Part shown: positions 1-5,580 of the stretch, in pieces
Numbering within the stretch: the stretch's first letter is position 1
Layout of the letters: every line of letters begins with the position of its first letter
DNA from: Tannerella sp.
GTDB taxonomy: Bacteria; Bacteroidota; Bacteroidia; Bacteroidales; Tannerellaceae
NCBI GenBank assembly: GCA_031268395.1
Contig: JAIRXI010000403.1
Span: 1 to 5,949 of the forward strand
Length of the DNA: 5,949 bases
Direction: 5' to 3'
Notes under the pieces: model-generated
What the model was told of the DNA's origin: nothing
The model's database searches: none
The model's input: the letters and a program-made list of their open reading frames with translations, nothing else
Program-made: the position numbers and the translations under genes

Positions 1-182
1 TGATTCATCGAAAAACCGAAATGAGCCAGTAAAATACCGGCAAACAACACAAACGTGATTCCCAGCGAAATCCCGCCCACCCTGATTTTCCCCAGCAGCA
101 TCCCCAGGAAAATCACGACAGACAGCAACAGCACCGAATGAGCGATGCCCTCGCCCCACAACAATTCCCGAAACCATTCCAT
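1..182 (-). CDS. AspT/YidE/YbjL-type putative transporter, N-terminal part (runs off the left edge)
   Basis: Reading leftward from an ATG at 182, the frame is open to the window edge and gives 60 residues beginning MEWFRELLWGEGIAHSVLLL. Two hydrophobic segments are visible, at about residues 14-30 and 37-54, separated by the short basic, glycine-rich link GKIRVGGISLG. The pattern of a hydrophobic helix, LGKIRVGGISLGIT, and a second helix ending in AHFGF resembles the N-terminus of the AspT/YidE/YbjL duplication-domain transporters. In Bacteroidales these are usually about 550 residues with central TrkA-C domains, but those parts lie outside the window, so neither the substrate nor the length can be judged. 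They are inner-membrane secondary transporters; AspT itself exchanges aspartate for alanine. A TATCTTTG box lies 24 bases upstream of the ATG, which suggests transcription separate from rex. The family call is from recalled similarity, not a search. Confidence 0.75.
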   Translation of the reverse strand, partial: MEWFRELLWGEGIAHSVLLLSVVIFLGMLLGKIRVGGISLGITFVLFAGILLAHFGFSMN

Positions 183-206
183 ACAGCCTGTTTTTGAATT
201 TAACGG

Positions 207-214
207 CAAAGATA
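207..214 (-). promoter_or_regulatory. Bacteroidota -7 promoter box for the transporter gene
   Basis: On the minus strand the bases read TATCTTTG, a full match to the Bacteroidota sigma-ABfr -7 consensus TAnnTTTG. The box lies 24 bases upstream of the transporter ATG at 182, which would give a short leader. I see no clear TTG or TTTG -33 element at the usual 19-21 base spacing, so only the -7 box is annotated. Confidence 0.5.
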
Positions 215-407
215 CTGTTTTTTGTCAGAAAGAGAACGGTATCTTTCACTCAAATTCCGGAACGGCGGGACGGACAGCCGTCCTGATGTGCTGCATGTTG
301 CATTCGCCGGCTCCGTTACAGGCCGGTCATTCAGGGAAAGATTTGCCGCTCCGGCAAAACCGGATACGCTGGAACCAGCTACACAATTGCAGGATTGAAA
401 TTGCGGA

Positions 408-431
408 AGACGCGATGAATCGCGTCTCTAC
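408..431 (-). repeat. REP-like palindrome with 5' GTAG foot
   Basis: On the minus strand the sequence reads GTAG, then AGACGCGAT, a TC spacer and ATCGCGTCT: a perfect 9-bp stem (positions 419-427 and 408-416). The conserved tetranucleotide at the 5' foot plus a GC-rich hairpin is the layout of REP elements mobilised by RAYT (IS200-related TnpA) transposases. GTAGAGACGCGAT-type palindromes are, as I recall, common between genes in Bacteroidota and cyanobacteria. No RAYT gene is present here. It follows a T-tract on the minus strand instead of preceding one, so it is not a standard terminator. Copy number elsewhere in the genome cannot be seen. Confidence 0.5.
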
Positions 432-451
432 AAAAAAAACGTCTGAAAACG
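432..451 (-). terminator. Possible weak intrinsic terminator after rex
   Basis: About 30 bases past the rex stop, the minus strand reads CGTTTTCAGACG followed by eight T residues. The possible stem is short (CGTT with GACG, one G-T wobble, extendable by further wobble pairs) around a TTCA loop. The T-run and location suit the end of the operon, but the stem is weak. The adjacent REP-like hairpin may instead protect the 3' end. Confidence 0.3.
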
Positions 452-479
452 CCGAATAAATGATATAATCTGTTAGCCG

Positions 480-1151
480 TTAATCCCTGGCCTGTGTTTG
501 CGTGTCCGTCAGCGAGTTCAGCCGGTTGAACATTACGGCCAGGTGGGCATAGATGGAGGTGTTCTGGACGACGACGTCTTCCGGCACCCGAATGCGGAAG
601 GGCGTGAAATTCCACAGGGCACGGATGCCTCCCGTGAGGATGCATTCCGTCACTTTCTGCGCTTCTTCGACCGGGACGGTGATGATTCCGATGGTCGCGT
701 CGTAGAGTTTCTGTTTTTCCCGGAAATCATGCATGTGGAATACCGGGATGCCGGCGATCGTCGAACCGACGATTTTCCTGCGGATGTCGAAGCCGGCGAC
801 GATGTTCAGGCCATACTGCGTCAGTCCCGAATCGCGCATCAGGGCGGCGCCCAGACGTCCTGCACCGAAGAGAAATGCCTTGTGCTGCGAGGCGAATCCC
901 AGGAAATCTTCCAGGATGCCGGTCAGTGCATTGATTTCGTAACCCACCCGCGTCTTTCCCGAAAGGTTGACATACGACAGATCTTTGGCTACCTGGCTGG
1001 CATCCACGTTCATTTCTTTCGCGATCCGGGTCGACGAGACAAACGATTCGCCATAGCCCTTCAGCAACTTGACGTAAGCAAGATACCAGGGCAACCGGCG
1101 GAGCGCAGGTTCCGGGATTTTTCCCGACAGTTTGGAGTCTTCCCGTGTCAT
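480..1151 (-). CDS. rex: Redox-sensing transcriptional repressor Rex
   Basis: This is a cytoplasmic homodimeric repressor that senses the NADH/NAD+ ratio: the NAD+-bound or free form binds operators and NADH releases it, derepressing anaerobic and fermentative genes. The 223 residues are close to the usual 205-220. An N-terminal winged helix spans about residues 12-75, with the family signature IPEPALRRLPWYL at 12-24, SSTRIAKEMNVDASQVAKDLSY at 39-60 and GKTRVGYEI at 65-73. The Rossmann domain has GAGRLG at 96-101 as the dinucleotide glycine motif and Asp122 at the end of the next strand, consistent with NAD(H) rather than NADP(H). The C-terminal stretch NTSIYAHLAVMFNRL (197-211) fits the domain-swapped dimer helix. 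The ATG lies 7 bases past the acyltransferase stop, so rex is probably the last gene of the operon and has no obvious promoter of its own. I found no clear TTGTnAn-type Rex operator at the promoters in this window. Confidence 0.95.
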   Translation of the reverse strand: MTREDSKLSGKIPEPALRRLPWYLAYVKLLKGYGESFVSSTRIAKEMNVDASQVAKDLSYVNLSGKTRVGYEINALTGILEDFLGFASQHKAFLFGAGRLGAALMRDSGLTQYGLNIVAGFDIRRKIVGSTIAGIPVFHMHDFREKQKLYDATIGIITVPVEEAQKVTECILTGGIRALWNFTPFRIRVPEDVVVQNTSIYAHLAVMFNRLNSLTDTQTQARD

Positions 1152-1158
1152 GAAGCGT

Positions 1159-2331
1159 TCAGCATTTGTTTTCCAGGTGATTTTTCAGAGGGTTCGAATA
1201 CATTTCCAGCATCCTGGCGCGAAGAAAAGCTTCGTCTTTGCCGGGGATGAGGATCTTGTCCAGTTGCTTCCGAAGGTAGGTTTCGAACCGTTTTTTGTCC
1301 CGCCGGTCGTAATTTGCCCGGAAACGCAGGGCGCCGTACAGCATGTCGTAGGCCACATAGTTGCAGGGATAGAAACGGTAGTGGGCATAAATTTCCCGGT
1401 CGATCACCGAAGCAATGGCCGAGTACAGTTCGTTCTTTTCCATTTTTCTGTCCAGGGCTTTCAGAGCGGGATTGACCGGCGAGGCGATGGTGAAATGGAC
1501 GCGTCCCTTGTTCTGCAAAATGCCCGTTTCCATGTTCAGCAGGTCGTCGCGCTTGCTTTTGACAAAGTCGGGATCGTCACGCTTGAGCTGAAACTCCTGT
1601 GCCTTGAGGTAGTCGCAGGGGTCAAATTCGTAGGAAATGGCGACCGGGATGATGTTCAGCGCCATCAGGTTGGTCAGAATATCTTCCGTGCCGCCCATGT
1701 TAAGCATTTTCAGGACGCCATTCTGGGTGAAGTCGTTTGAATCCTTGGCACGTCCTTCGCGCTGTGCGATCCATACGGATTCCTTCGTGTGCCGGACGGT
1801 GTGGTGGATATAAGCCGAAAGCGTGCGGCTGGTTTCCAGCATCTGGCGGACGGGGACGTCGCGCTTGACGATGAAACTGTTGTTGATACGTACCAGCAGT
1901 TTGATCCAGGGGTGTATCAGGAGATTGTCGCCGATGGCCACCTGCGTCAGTCCATGTCCGATGTCGTAGAGCAGGACGTTGAGGAAGGCGGCGTCCAGCA
2001 CGATGTCGCGATGGTTCGAGATAAACGTGCAGGACGTATTTGCCGGCAGGCGGCTCCGGCCGGAGACCGTCAGCGAGAAAGTGCTGTGCCGGGCTATCGT
2101 CATCACGGCATCATAGCTGAACGTAGACTTGAATTCCTCTTTCGTCCTGCACTGCCGCATCTGTTGCGTGAACGCTTCCCAGTCCACATCCGGCAGAATG
2201 TAGTTCACGGCGTTGCGAAATCCGGGGGATGCAATCAGTTCGTCGATGGCGGCGCTCACTTCGTCTTCGTTCAGCGGACGAATATCGTCAAAATTGTATG
2301 ACTTCGTTTTCGTTTCCATTGTGTTACCCAT
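1159..2331 (-). CDS. PlsB/PlsC-like glycerophospholipid acyltransferase
   Basis: This 390-residue protein belongs to the lysophospholipid/glycerol-phosphate acyltransferase superfamily, which transfers acyl chains in phosphatidic acid synthesis at the inner membrane. Visible motifs in order are FISNHRDIVLD at about 103-113 (catalytic His107 block), INNSFIVKRDV at 149-159 (substrate-contact block), IAQREGRAKDS at 188-198 (the EGR block, PlsB-like) and IIPVAISYEF at 227-236. The His-to-Asp spacing is HX5D, not the usual HX4D. I see no strong transmembrane helix, so peripheral membrane association is likely. Whether it acts on glycerol-3-phosphate, lysophosphatidate or another acceptor cannot be told. 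Start choice: ATG at 2331 overlaps the end of ddl by 8 bases, suggesting translational coupling. An ATG at 2319, 4 bases after the ddl stop, is an equally simple option, and a TTG at 2337 is less likely. rex follows 7 bases downstream. Confidence 0.88.
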   Translation of the reverse strand: MGNTMETKTKSYNFDDIRPLNEDEVSAAIDELIASPGFRNAVNYILPDVDWEAFTQQMRQCRTKEEFKSTFSYDAVMTIARHSTFSLTVSGRSRLPANTSCTFISNHRDIVLDAAFLNVLLYDIGHGLTQVAIGDNLLIHPWIKLLVRINNSFIVKRDVPVRQMLETSRTLSAYIHHTVRHTKESVWIAQREGRAKDSNDFTQNGVLKMLNMGGTEDILTNLMALNIIPVAISYEFDPCDYLKAQEFQLKRDDPDFVKSKRDDLLNMETGILQNKGRVHFTIASPVNPALKALDRKMEKNELYSAIASVIDREIYAHYRFYPCNYVAYDMLYGALRFRANYDRRDKKRFETYLRKQLDKILIPGKDEAFLRARMLEMYSNPLKNHLENKC

Positions 2332-3298
2332 TTTCAATTATATCGGTCAATACGTTCCGGAGGTCTGAGCCGGCGGCCCGTATCTGTTGCGGGATGAAGC
2401 TGGCTGCGGTCATGCCCGGCGTCGTATTTACTTCCAGCAGGACGGGCTGTCCGCCGGCTGGAATCATGTAGTCGACCCGGATGAGGCCCCTGGCTCCGAC
2501 CAGTTCATATATTTTCTTTGTTTCCTGTTGAATCTGTCCGGCCAGTTCGCCGGACAGGCGTGCCGGCGTGATCTCCTGCGATTCGCCGTTGTATTTGGCT
2601 CCGTAGTCGAAAAACTCGTTGGCCGGAACCACTTCCGTCAGAGGCAGTGCGATGAGGTCGTCTTTGACGCGGTAGCAGCCGCAGGTCACTTCTACGCCCG
2701 GGACATAGCGTTCGACGATCACTTCGTCGCCTTCGGCAAACGCTTTCTCCATGGCCGGCTGCATCTGCGCGGCGTTTTTTACCTTGGAGACGCCGAAACT
2801 GCTGCCGCTGTCGTTCGGCTTGACAAAGACGGGCAGTCCCAGGCGGGCAACGATTTCGTCCGCGGCAATGTGTTCGCCCCGCCGCAGGCGGATCGACGCG
2901 GCAACGGCAATTCCCTGACTTTCCAGAAAACGGTTGCAGACATACTTATTAAAGGTAAGGGCGCTGGCCAGGACGCCGCACGAGGAATAGGGGATCCGGA
3001 GCATGTCGAGATAGCCCTGCAGCCGTCCGTCTTCGCCCGGGGCGCCGTGCACCGTAATATAGGCATAGTCGACGGCAACGGTGTCGTCGCCGCAGCAAAA
3101 GCTGAAATCGTTTTTATTGACGGGCGTCTCCGTCCCGTCCGGCAGGGTGGCCGTCCAGGCATCCCTTCCCAGCGTCACCCCGTATACGCGGTACCGTTCC
3201 GTGTCGATGGACGCACGCACGGTCTCGGCGCTCCGCAGGGAGACTTCATACTCGGAGGAATAGCCCCCGGCGACAACCGCTATATTCTTCTTCTTCAT
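2324..3298 (-). CDS. ddl: D-alanine--D-alanine ligase
   Basis: This cytoplasmic ATP-grasp enzyme joins two D-alanines into the dipeptide that MurF adds to peptidoglycan precursors; it is the target of D-cycloserine. The protein has 324 residues, close to the usual 300-370. The N-terminal signature GGYSSEYEVSLRSA is at 11-24 with Glu16. HGAPGEDGRLQGYLD is at 84-98. The ATP-grasp core includes VFVKPNDSGSSFGVSKV (157-173) with the GSSFGV loop. The omega loop FFDYGAKYNGES (229-240) retains the lysine-tyrosine pair typical of D-Ala-D-Ala rather than D-Ala-D-Lac ligases. Metal ligands Asp276 (RVDYM) and Glu289 and Asn291 (LLEVNTTPGMT) are all present, so the enzyme looks intact. ATG at 3298 lies 6 bases after the upstream rluD-like stop, preceded by AGGGAATC, a weak Shine-Dalgarno-like stretch. 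The last 8 bases overlap the chosen acyltransferase start. Co-occurrence with the PASTA gene gives the operon an envelope theme. Confidence 0.96.
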   Translation of the reverse strand: MKKKNIAVVAGGYSSEYEVSLRSAETVRASIDTERYRVYGVTLGRDAWTATLPDGTETPVNKNDFSFCCGDDTVAVDYAYITVHGAPGEDGRLQGYLDMLRIPYSSCGVLASALTFNKYVCNRFLESQGIAVAASIRLRRGEHIAADEIVARLGLPVFVKPNDSGSSFGVSKVKNAAQMQPAMEKAFAEGDEVIVERYVPGVEVTCGCYRVKDDLIALPLTEVVPANEFFDYGAKYNGESQEITPARLSGELAGQIQQETKKIYELVGARGLIRVDYMIPAGGQPVLLEVNTTPGMTAASFIPQQIRAAGSDLRNVLTDIIENG

Positions 3299-3304
3299 GA
3301 TTCC

Positions 3305-4393
3305 CTAGTTAGTTAAGACATACTGATGCCACCGGTCGATCAGTTGCTGCATGTCGGCCGGCAGTTCCGAATCGAAAAACAACTCCCTGCCGGTGGCCGG
3401 ATGTACAAATCCAAGCGTCTGGGCGTGCAGCGCCTGCCGGGGGCACGCCTCGAAACAGCGCTGTACGAACTGCCTGTATCTGGAAAAGGGCTGCCCCTTC
3501 AGGATCCGGTCGCCCCCGTAACGGGCATCATTGAACACGGGATGGCCGATCCATTTCATGTGTACCCGGATTTGATGCGTCCGGCCGGTTTCCAGCCGGC
3601 ATTCGACCAGGGTCACGTAACCCAGCCGCTGCCGTACCTGATAATGCGTGACAGCCGGTTTGCCCTGTTCGCCGTCGGGGAAGACGGTCATCTGCAAGCG
3701 GTCGCGCGGGTCACGTCCGACATTCCCCTCAATCCGTCCGCCGTCGTCCTTGACGACGCCCCACACCATGGCCATGTATTGGCGCCGGGTTGTTTTGCGG
3801 AAGAATTGCAGGCCGAGGCTGGTTTTGGCTTCGGGCCGTTTGGCAACGACCAGCAGCCCGGACGTATCCTTGTCGATGCGGTGCACCAGCCCGACGGCCG
3901 GGTCGGCCGGGTCGAACTGCGGGTCTTCGCGCAGGTAGTAGGCCAGCGCATTGACCAGCGTGCCGGTATAGTTCCCGTGTCCGGGATGGACAACCAGCCC
4001 GGCCGGTTTGTTCACCACCAGCAGGTCGGCGTCTTCGTACACAATGTTCAGCGGAATGTCTTCGGGCAGGATGTCCATTTCGTAACGCGGACGCGACATC
4101 ACGATCGATACCACCTCCTGCGGCTTGACCCGGTAGTTGCTCTTCACCGGTTTCCCGTCCACCAAGATACAGCCCGCTTCGGCGGCCAGCTGGATCCGGT
4201 TCCGGCTCACATTCGCCATGCGGTCTGTCAGGAACCTGTCAATACGCAGCAGCGACTGGTTCCTGTCGGCCACATAGCGGAAATGTTCATAGCGCGGCGC
4301 GGAGTCGTCCGTCGCCCCGTCGTCTTCCGGCAGTCCATCGAGCAGTAATGCGTCTTCAGGCAGGTCTTCTTCCCGTGTAATCCATTCGTTCAT
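3305..4393 (-). CDS. rluD: RluA/RluD-family 23S rRNA pseudouridine synthase
   Basis: This enzyme isomerises uridine to pseudouridine in RNA. RluD acts on helix 69 of 23S rRNA (U1911, U1915, U1917 in E. coli). Numbered from the ATG at 4393 (362 residues), an acidic N-terminal tail of about 35 residues precedes an S4-type RNA-binding domain at about 45-100 (SLLRIDRFL ... SRNRIQLAAEAGCILVDGKPVKSNYRVKP). The catalytic domain follows, with VVNKPAGLVVHPGHGN near 126-141, the active-site block GLVHRIDKDTSGLLVVAK with catalytic Asp174, RLETGRTHQIRVHM (266-279), HPVFNDARYGG and HAQTLGFVHP. The S4 domain plus the HRIDKDTSG block favours RluD over RluA, though target specificity is inferred. Start choice: ATG at 4393 has GACGGACAG just upstream. 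A GTG at 4414 would overlap the PASTA stop as GTGA and add 7 residues, and is a real alternative given the coupling geometry. Confidence 0.92.
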   Translation of the reverse strand: MNEWITREEDLPEDALLLDGLPEDDGATDDSAPRYEHFRYVADRNQSLLRIDRFLTDRMANVSRNRIQLAAEAGCILVDGKPVKSNYRVKPQEVVSIVMSRPRYEMDILPEDIPLNIVYEDADLLVVNKPAGLVVHPGHGNYTGTLVNALAYYLREDPQFDPADPAVGLVHRIDKDTSGLLVVAKRPEAKTSLGLQFFRKTTRRQYMAMVWGVVKDDGGRIEGNVGRDPRDRLQMTVFPDGEQGKPAVTHYQVRQRLGYVTLVECRLETGRTHQIRVHMKWIGHPVFNDARYGGDRILKGQPFSRYRQFVQRCFEACPRQALHAQTLGFVHPATGRELFFDSELPADMQQLIDRWHQYVLTN

Positions 4394-4410
4394 CTGTCCG
4401 TCATTCGGTT

Positions 4411-5007
4411 TCACTCCCGGTTTTCGCCGTCCGGACCGGTGCCGGATTCGTCGGAAACATCCACCCCTCCATTACTGACCTTCAGCACGAGCGCAGAAGC
4501 GAGCGGCACCCGTTTGCCGGGTTCCAGTTCGTTCCCGTCCAGTTCGACCGCCACGGCCAGGTCCCGGTACGTCCCCGGCACATAGCGTATCGCGATGGAC
4601 GAAAATCCCTGCGCCTGCATGAGGGCATGTGCCTGCCGGAAAGACAGGTCGGCCACATCCGGAACGGCGGCCTTTTCCACATCCGTTGCATTGAGCGTAA
4701 GGGACACGATGCGCCCCTCCTTCACTTTGGAGCCGGCAACGGGAAATACGTCTACGATGGCTCCCGGCGACACTTCCTTCGAATAGATCGAATCGACCAC
4801 GCTGTAGCGCAGTCCGTTGTTCTCGAAAAAGAGGGCGGCTTCCCTGAGCTGCATGCCCTTGACGTCGGGGATCACTACCGCTTTGCTGTGACGCGTATAG
4901 AGGTTCATCCCCTTTAACGTCAAAAAGAGCAGCATGCCCGCCACAAGTATGGCCGCTGTCAGGTGGTAGACAACCGGCATACACATCAGCTGTTTCCGTA
5001 AGTTCAT
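4411..5007 (-). CDS. Membrane-anchored PASTA-domain protein
   Basis: This 198-residue protein has a short basic cytoplasmic N-terminus (MNLRKQ), one transmembrane segment at about 13-31 (VYHLTAAILVAGMLLFLTL) and a periplasmic part with two PASTA repeats. Repeat one spans about 44-107 (VVIPDVKGMQLREAALFFENNGLRYSVVDSIYSKEVSPGAIVDVFPVAGSKVKEG is its core; key points are IPDVKGM, the SPG turn and the final strand VSLTLN). Repeat two spans about 115-178 (VPDVADLSFRQAHALMQAQGF to LVLKVSNG). A short acidic, glycine-rich tail follows. PASTA domains occur in class-A PBPs and PknB kinases and bind peptidoglycan fragments or beta-lactams. Here there is no kinase or transpeptidase domain, as is usual for the stand-alone Bacteroidales proteins. 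The gene probably heads the operon with ddl, supporting a wall-related role that remains inferred. Start choice: ATG 5007 leaves room for a leader after the TATTTTTG box at 5031. An in-frame ATG at 5022 (+5 residues) would be almost leaderless. Confidence 0.88.
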   Translation of the reverse strand: MNLRKQLMCMPVVYHLTAAILVAGMLLFLTLKGMNLYTRHSKAVVIPDVKGMQLREAALFFENNGLRYSVVDSIYSKEVSPGAIVDVFPVAGSKVKEGRIVSLTLNATDVEKAAVPDVADLSFRQAHALMQAQGFSSIAIRYVPGTYRDLAVAVELDGNELEPGKRVPLASALVLKVSNGGVDVSDESGTGPDGENRE

Positions 5008-5030
5008 TTTATTCCGTTGCATACAAGGGG

Positions 5031-5038
5031 CAAAAATA
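5031..5038 (-). promoter_or_regulatory. Bacteroidota -7 promoter box for the PASTA-rex operon
   Basis: The minus strand reads TATTTTTG, matching the TAnnTTTG consensus, 23 bases upstream of the ATG at 5007. The region 19-21 bases further upstream is GC-rich (CCCCC) and lacks a clear TTTG, so the promoter may be weak or assisted by read-through from rpmH. Confidence 0.45.
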
Positions 5039-5063
5039 AGAAAATATCAATGGTTGGGGGTAT

Positions 5064-5099
5064 AAAAAAAGTAAAAACTCTTCTTCCAAGAATTTTTAC
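5064..5099 (-). terminator. Intrinsic terminator of rpmH
   Basis: On the minus strand a 12-bp stem (arms 5088-5099 and 5071-5082, all paired with one G-T wobble) closes a GGAAG loop and is followed at once by seven T residues (5070-5064) and then ATA. It lies about 50 bases after the rpmH stop and just before the PASTA promoter box. This separates rpmH transcription from the downstream operon, at least partly. Confidence 0.85.
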
Positions 5100-5150
5100 C
5101 TTTCGCAAACAGTAATCCCGCGACGCCGTAACCGGCTATTTATTCCCTGA

Positions 5151-5303
5151 TTATTTGGGATATTCGTCGGAAACGGTCAGTTTGGATCTTCCCCTGGCAC
5201 GGCGTGATGCAAGTACCCTGCGACCATTGGCCGTAGACATTCTCAGGCGGAACCCGTGCTTGTTTTTCCTCTTGCGGTTCGAGGGTTGAAATGTTCTTTT
5301 CAT
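5151..5303 (-). CDS. rpmH: 50S ribosomal protein L34
   Basis: This 50-residue, strongly basic protein begins [20 protein letters not shown] and ends in [11 protein letters not shown]. It carries the near-universal L34 block ([41 protein letters not shown]) throughout its length. L34 is a small protein of the large ribosomal subunit that contacts 23S rRNA. The length fits the Bacteroidota form (about 50-53) and it looks complete. The ATG at 5303 is preceded by an A-rich leader (AACAAGCAACAACG) without a Shine-Dalgarno sequence, common in this phylum. It has its own strong promoter at 5351-5382 and a terminator at 5064-5099. In many bacteria rpmH sits beside rnpA near the origin. Here it instead precedes the PASTA-rluD-ddl cluster. 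Confidence 0.97.
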   Translation of the reverse strand: MKRTFQPSNRKRKNKHGFRLRMSTANGRRVLASRRARGRSKLTVSDEYPK

Positions 5304-5350
5304 CGTTGTTGCTTGTTTATAATTATCTTCTTACTTGTTGAATCGGGCGG

Positions 5351-5382
5351 CAAAGGTAGGCCTTATTCCGGTTAAAAACAAA
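5351..5382 (-). promoter_or_regulatory. Bacteroidota promoter of rpmH
   Basis: On the minus strand, TTTG (5379-5382) is followed by a 20-base spacer and TACCTTTG (5351-5358). This matches the Bacteroidota -33 TTTG / -7 TAnnTTTG architecture at the expected spacing. The -7 box is 47 bases upstream of the rpmH ATG, giving a leader of about 40 bases. The -33 element lies within an A/T-rich run typical of strong ribosomal promoters. Confidence 0.85.
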
Positions 5383-5416
5383 TTTTTTTTAGCTTGATAA
5401 TGTTTTGAGCGGGTAA

Positions 5417-5513
5417 AACTGTTTTTTGACGCCGCCACATTCCCGTAAGGGGAAATCCGGTTCCACAGAAAAACAGTTGCCGTCGCACACGGAAACGGCG
5501 TGGCGGATTTCCC
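5417..5513. repeat. Interleaved inverted repeats upstream of rpmH
   Basis: Two perfect 10-bp inverted repeats are interleaved. AACTGTTTTT (5417-5426) pairs with AAAAACAGTT (5469-5478), and GGGAAATCCG (5450-5459) pairs with CGGATTTCCC (5504-5513). A third, 7-bp pair is CCGCCAC (5432-5438) with GTGGCGG (5500-5506), and a local hairpin TTCCC/GGGAA lies at 5440-5454. The order A-B-A'-B' is pseudoknot-like if transcribed. A 70-residue minus-strand frame (5389-5601) covers this zone but begins inside the tandem array and has no recognisable domain, so I do not call it a gene. Confidence 0.5.
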
Positions 5514-5580
5514 GTTCTATCGCGTTGAGCGTCAGGACGAAGGGATCGCTCGCTGCGCTCCGCCATCTCGCGATTCGATA

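Larger units (their letters stand above)
183..479. other. Intergenic region between rex and the transporter, no supported gene
   Basis: This 297-base stretch holds the transporter promoter box, a REP-like hairpin at 408-431 and two further perfect GC-rich inverted repeats. These are 268-273 with 278-283 (GGACGG, 4-base loop) and 342-348 with 352-358 (TTTGCCG, 3-base loop). None is followed by a convincing T-tract on either strand. A plus-strand frame open from 145 to 459 overlaps the transporter start and has no recognisable family features, so I do not call it a gene. Confidence 0.6.

Noticed and set aside
342..358. TTTGCCG/CGGCAAA hairpin as a terminator
   Set aside because: The stem is good, but neither strand has a T-tract after it.
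145..459. Plus-strand 104-codon frame
   Set aside because: It overlaps the transporter 5' end and intergenic hairpins, has no recognisable domain, and lies antisense to a good promoter box.
2387..3316. Long plus-strand frames opposite ddl, rluD, the acyltransferase and rex
   Set aside because: They are mirror frames of well-recognised minus-strand genes in GC-rich codons and show no family motifs.
5538..5572. GC-rich CGCTCGCTGCGCTC stretch as an element end
   Set aside because: This imperfect palindromic phrase is widespread in bacterial DNA and I see no matching partner or target duplication nearby.
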